A DNA stretch of 64,000 bases from Rostratula benghalensis (lineage: Eukaryota > Chordata > Aves > Charadriiformes > Rostratulidae): NCBI GenBank assembly GCA_013399305.1, contig VXAI01000303.1, forward strand, positions 273,689 through 337,688, in the 5' to 3' direction. Shown here one piece after another: positions 59,946 to 64,000 of the stretch (the first letter of the stretch is position 1; every line of letters starts with the position of its first letter). Position numbers and translations under genes: made by a program. Under the pieces are notes generated by a model. The model ran no database searches. It saw nothing but the letters and a program-made list of their open reading frames with translations, and was not told where the DNA came from.

Positions 59946-61054
59946 ATCATGGATTGTCTAAAAGGACTTTACAAAAAAATTAACATTACTGGAGGTGATA
60001 TTTATATACACCTGTTTTCTGACCATTTTCCCACCATTTTCCAAACTAACTTAGTTTTGGTAAATCATATGATAATTTAAATTTAACCTTTAAAGCCACA
60101 GAGGTCGTATTGAACTTCTTAACATCTAGATAAAAGTTTAACAGCTGGACACTTTTAAAAAATTCAATTTTTCTATAAATCTGGCCACTAAAACAGAGGA
60201 ACCATTCACCTTCAAACAAAGCATTGGATGTAGTAAATATATTGAATTATCACTTTCAAATGAAAAATTACTTCTTTAGCCAAAAAAAAGTATATTATTA
60301 CTAGTTATTGTGATGGTGGGATATTTAGCAACTAAAACTCCTTTAGGATGATTCCCCCTTTTCTGATACAAATATTTAAGGGAAAATTATATACCTCTAG
60401 ATTCTATTCCAACTTTACTGTTATAAATTCTGATGTTATTTACTTGTGATATTAACCTGCTTTATTCATTATGCTATTGATTTCAGTGATAATTATGCAC
60501 TCGGAAAGCTATTTATTGTAATAAGAGATTAGACCGAACTTCCACTGATCTCAGTCTGCAAGTCATGTCTCCAAGACAACGTATGAGCTGAATAAAATCT
60601 GCTTGCCTGTGTGCTAGTGTGATCCATGCACTGAAATATTCACCCATCGATTTTAGAATTATTTTCCATTACATTTTTGTCAGTTACAGTGCAGAACAAG
60701 GCTTCATAAAATAGCTTGTTCTAATCTCACAGGATTTCCAATCAGAAGACAAAGGTCACATTTGGTTTCTTGTTACAGATCATACACTATATATTGAAAA
60801 TACCCAGTCATCTGTCAAAACTGTGGCGACCTATGCCTTTACAGAATACGCTGAGATAATAACACATTGCAGTAATGTGATTTCCTCTATGGAAAAGCCA
60901 TGCTGCTGTTCCTGGTAAGAAATAATTGGTACATAGCATATAAAGTCAACATCTGAGCTTAATGAAGTGTAAAGAAGATGGTATTTCTCATAAAGGAAGT
61001 ATATTATCCATTTAAACACCTTTCACTCTTGCACATAAACTAGCATTTAGACAA

Positions 61055-61080
61055 GACCTAAAAAAAGGACCTAAAAAAAG
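61055..61080. repeat. 13-bp tandem duplication
   Basis: GACCTAAAAAAAG occurs twice in direct succession without mismatch (61055-61067 and 61068-61080). Probably replication slippage and likely young. Confidence 0.95.
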
Positions 61081-63512
61081 GCAATGTATTAACTTGCTTG
61101 TATAATTGTAATAATAGAATGCATTAAGTTTTTAAATGAGATTGAAAGAATAATGCGCTCTAATCCTCCCTTTAAAAACTACAAAGCAAGTAGTATGTAA
61201 CATTTTTTCTTGTTATTGTTATGTCCTATCATCTGTAGATACTCTCTGTCTTTATTTAGTACGTGATTTTTATAGTGTAATTTTTTTTAGAGTAGCTAGC
61301 ACTGAATAATGAACATATCTGTAAAGTAAGGTAGCATGAATCCCATTTATTGCATTAATTTATGAACCTTTTAGTTTTGTTTTGTATCAGCACGTGTATA
61401 ACAACAAGCACATTGTAAATAATGGGATTTTTTGTGCATAAAATGACTTTTTAAGGAAGTCCAGAATCTTAGTAAGTGCACGAAGTGCAATTCCATTGTT
61501 AAAGGCAAAGAAGACTCACAATGTACCAGATGAACATGGGCTATTTCCACCTTTGTTAATATTTGTTTACTTTTCTTTAATTTGATGAAGCAGTGCTGGA
61601 AAGAACAGTAATAAAAATTCCTATATCAGCCTGTCTTGAGAGGGTACAAAAATGGAAAGTTTCATGATTATACCATCTGCATTGCTTCATACTGCTAGGC
61701 CAAGAATGTTTCTGGCCCAGATCTATTAGTCAATCTAAATATTAAGACCTGTACAGACTATTAAAACTAAGCTCTTGGCCCTTTCTTTACAACTTGCACA
61801 GACGTTGCTGCAGAAAGTATACTTGTGGAGAACAAACCTTCTCCAAGAGGTTTTTCTTCTGAGAATACTTAAAGTGAAAATAATACCCACCAAGTTTTTA
61901 ATGAATATGGCGATATGCTTGAAATGCCAATTTACAGTTCAGTACTTTCAACAGGCCTGAGTTAAATACACAAAAGTTGTATACTATATACAATTTTAAG
62001 GTTTAATTCAACTTCTCCCTATTGCTCTAATTGAACCCTTTATCAAATAAAAATAACTAAATATTAACACAGTTCTTTTTAGCTTGGTTTCACATTAATC
62101 TCTGTTATGAATTCTGCCATCATATCTCATAGACTATGCTGAGACAACCTATGTCTTATATTATTTTTTACAAGTCCTCCTTCCTATATGGGCTATTTCT
62201 CTCACAGGACAATTCTGACATAAGAGAAGCCAGTGACTGAAATTCTTGCAATAAATGAGAAGTTCTAGGCTTATTTATAACATATTTTACAGCAAAAATT
62301 ATTTTAATCAAGTGCACATATTGTGTGTTAATATTTGCTAAATAGCTACTTTGTCTAAATATAGCAATTTTGCTAAGGCTACCAACTAGTTTAACTGAAA
62401 TTCTGTGTAGAGAATTTATTCAAATGCATTTTAAATGAGCATGCTTATCATAGAATTTATTATGTTATTGGACTATGTATCACTATTTTTTAAAATCACT
62501 AATTAGAAAGGAACATAAAGGAACAGAACTAAGAAATAAATAGCAAAACCAACCCTCTTTGAAAGCTTACTTCTCCGAAAATGTTTTTTAAGGAAAGGAT
62601 ATGTTCTGCAAGATAACAGTATTTTAATACCTAAATTTACTACAAACGAAAAAGTAATTGTTATCTCAATTAGAATAATATTATTCAGATTAAAATCTGA
62701 ATATGTCTTCTTAGTATCAATGTTTGTCTGACTGATTTAGTTGTTTACATTCAGGTTTGTCTTTGTTGCATCATCTCATTTGTCTTTATTGCCCTGGCTA
62801 TGAAGCTCTGTTTCCAAAAAAAAAAGAAAAAAAAAATAATTTAACACTCTTTTTAAAGGAATTTCAACTCCAGTTTCACATGCAGTCCTTCTGACCTCAA
62901 CATTGCTTCAAAGGCATAAGCAAAGCAATAAAGGTGTTCCATGGAGGAAAGGAGTGACCGCAGATCCTAATTTCTTATATGGGAAATCTGAAGAAGACCA
63001 GAAGTCAATCAATTTCATGCAACTGTGTCCCAGATGGTGAGAATGCAGGTAAGACATGTCCAGGACGTGCTGAAATGATCAGCAGAAGAACTTGCTGAAG
63101 ACCCAGAGGAAGGGAATGAACAAAACCAGCATGGGGGTTTTTTTAGCTACAGGGCTGCTGCTGATCAATTATCTTTCTGTGTATCCAAAAGAGATGTAAG
63201 GATTTCTGGTCAGACCACTGCACACCAGAATGCTTCTTGTACCTAAAGATGAAACATCACCCATAAGGCTCACAGCAAGACAACTAGTTGTAGTGGGTAA
63301 AAATGGGCACTAATAACTACACAATAGCTTTTAAAACTTGAAAACTTCACCTTTGTAGAAAAAGTGATAAGTACTTGAGATACCTTTACAGAAAATTATT
63401 ATTTTTAATGCAATAATTCCAGTTATTCTCTTATCAAATACATTTGAATATTTGGACAACTGTCAGATTACTGAAACTGATCCTTGCTACCTTATTTTAA
63501 TAACCTGTTGAG

Positions 63513-63562
63513 NNNNNNNNNNNNNNNNNNNNNNNNNNNNNNNNNNNNNNNNNNNNNNNNNN
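63513..63562. other. assembly gap, 50 N
   Basis: A run of 50 N followed by AAATAAACCCTCCCCCCC; the C-run may have caused the break. Confidence 1.
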
Positions 63563-64000
63563 AAATAAACCCTCCCCCCCAATGAACAATTCTGATCTAC
63601 TATGTGAATTTTTTTACTTGTCTTAATCACATAAAGTTTGCCTAAGTTTTAAATTTTCCTTTTATTTTAGGACAAGAATTTCTTACATTTTTATTTTGAA
63701 ACTCTCATTGGCCAGAAGAGTCAACTCCCTTCTGTAAATGTATGCGTCTAGCAATGATTCAATAAGGAAATATCGTTAGTAAATGTCAACTCCTTATTCT
63801 GGTAAATAGTCAAAACAGAGCATCTATTCAAGCAGTTAGGAATGAATTATTGAGATTCTAAGTAAATGAAAATAAAAGCTTACAAGATTTTTGAGGAAAC
63901 CATTGTAAATTTATTTTTCATTTTGGCCAATTAGATTGCATTTCAGTTATTTGATAATATACTGTCATTTTCTCTTTTATTTTGTCAATTGAAATTCAGT

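Larger units (their letters stand above)
59946..64000. other. unique AT-rich sequence, no recognised gene
   Basis: About 4 kb. Contents: a 13-bp tandem duplication (61055-61080), an A-run (62816-62837), a possible exon-like stretch with two donor-like sites near 63037 and 63049, and a 50-base N gap. The segment around 60430-60760 is a mixed-composition stretch with homeobox-type ATTA cores that could be a conserved non-coding element, but this cannot be shown from one genome. Confidence 0.55.

Noticed and set aside
1..64000. CRISPR arrays, operons, tRNA or rRNA genes
   Set aside because: The sequence is vertebrate genomic DNA; the only short regular repeats are CR1 tails and microsatellites, and I saw no tRNA or rRNA sequence.

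Overview
The window is AT-rich vertebrate genomic DNA, almost certainly from a bird. The diagnostic features are at least ten copies of the CR1 LINE. They are recognisable by the short tandem tail (ATTCTATG-like, read as 'atcatagaatcatagaat' when the copy is on the minus strand), the adjoining 'ggttggaagggacc' block, and ORF2 protein remnants (apurinic-type endonuclease and reverse transcriptase). Two long terminal repeats belong to a family I know from bird genomes. I see no operons, ribosome binding sites, CRISPR arrays or complete host protein-coding gene. The window looks like a gene desert or the inside of a very long intron. Layout: 1-10.97 kb is unique AT-rich sequence with a small leucine-rich-repeat-like exon candidate on the minus strand (3413-3460) and a perfect 31-bp palindrome (9803-9833). 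A short minus-strand CR1 tail lies at 10967-11108. Plus-strand CR1 copies lie at 17848-18696 and about 24890-26461. A 76-bp sequence that matches at 74 of 76 positions occurs at 26513-26588 and again at 28635-28710. A minus-strand LTR occupies about 32330-32910. From 35.2 to 36.8 kb there is a compound CR1 region. It includes a rare fragment of the CR1 ORF1 esterase (35253-35366, plus strand), an ORF2 endonuclease/linker piece (about 35440-36313, minus) and a CR1 3' piece (36314-36836, minus). A 1.2-kb minus-strand CR1 lies at about 39080-40245. From 47.1 to 52.8 kb there is a nested insertion. One older CR1 (47137-48224 plus 50911-52800) is split by a younger CR1 (48225-50910), with a 6-bp direct repeat (AGACAG) at the two junctions. 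Smaller CR1 pieces lie at 53258-53292, 57911-58393 and 58927-59003. A second, diverged LTR of the same family lies at about 59615-59945. The rest is unique AT-rich sequence with simple repeats and four runs of N. How it works together: there is no gene system to reconstruct. The biology visible here is retrotransposon history: truncated, decayed and nested LINE copies with mapped catalytic losses, plus solo-LTR-like relics. All CR1 and LTR calls rest on my recognition of family sequence; boundaries are approximate to some tens of bases unless a junction is stated. I did not find a convincing undescribed biological system. The best leads are the nested CR1, the 97%-identical 76-bp duplication, the ORF1 esterase relic, the 31-bp palindrome and the leucine-rich exon candidate.
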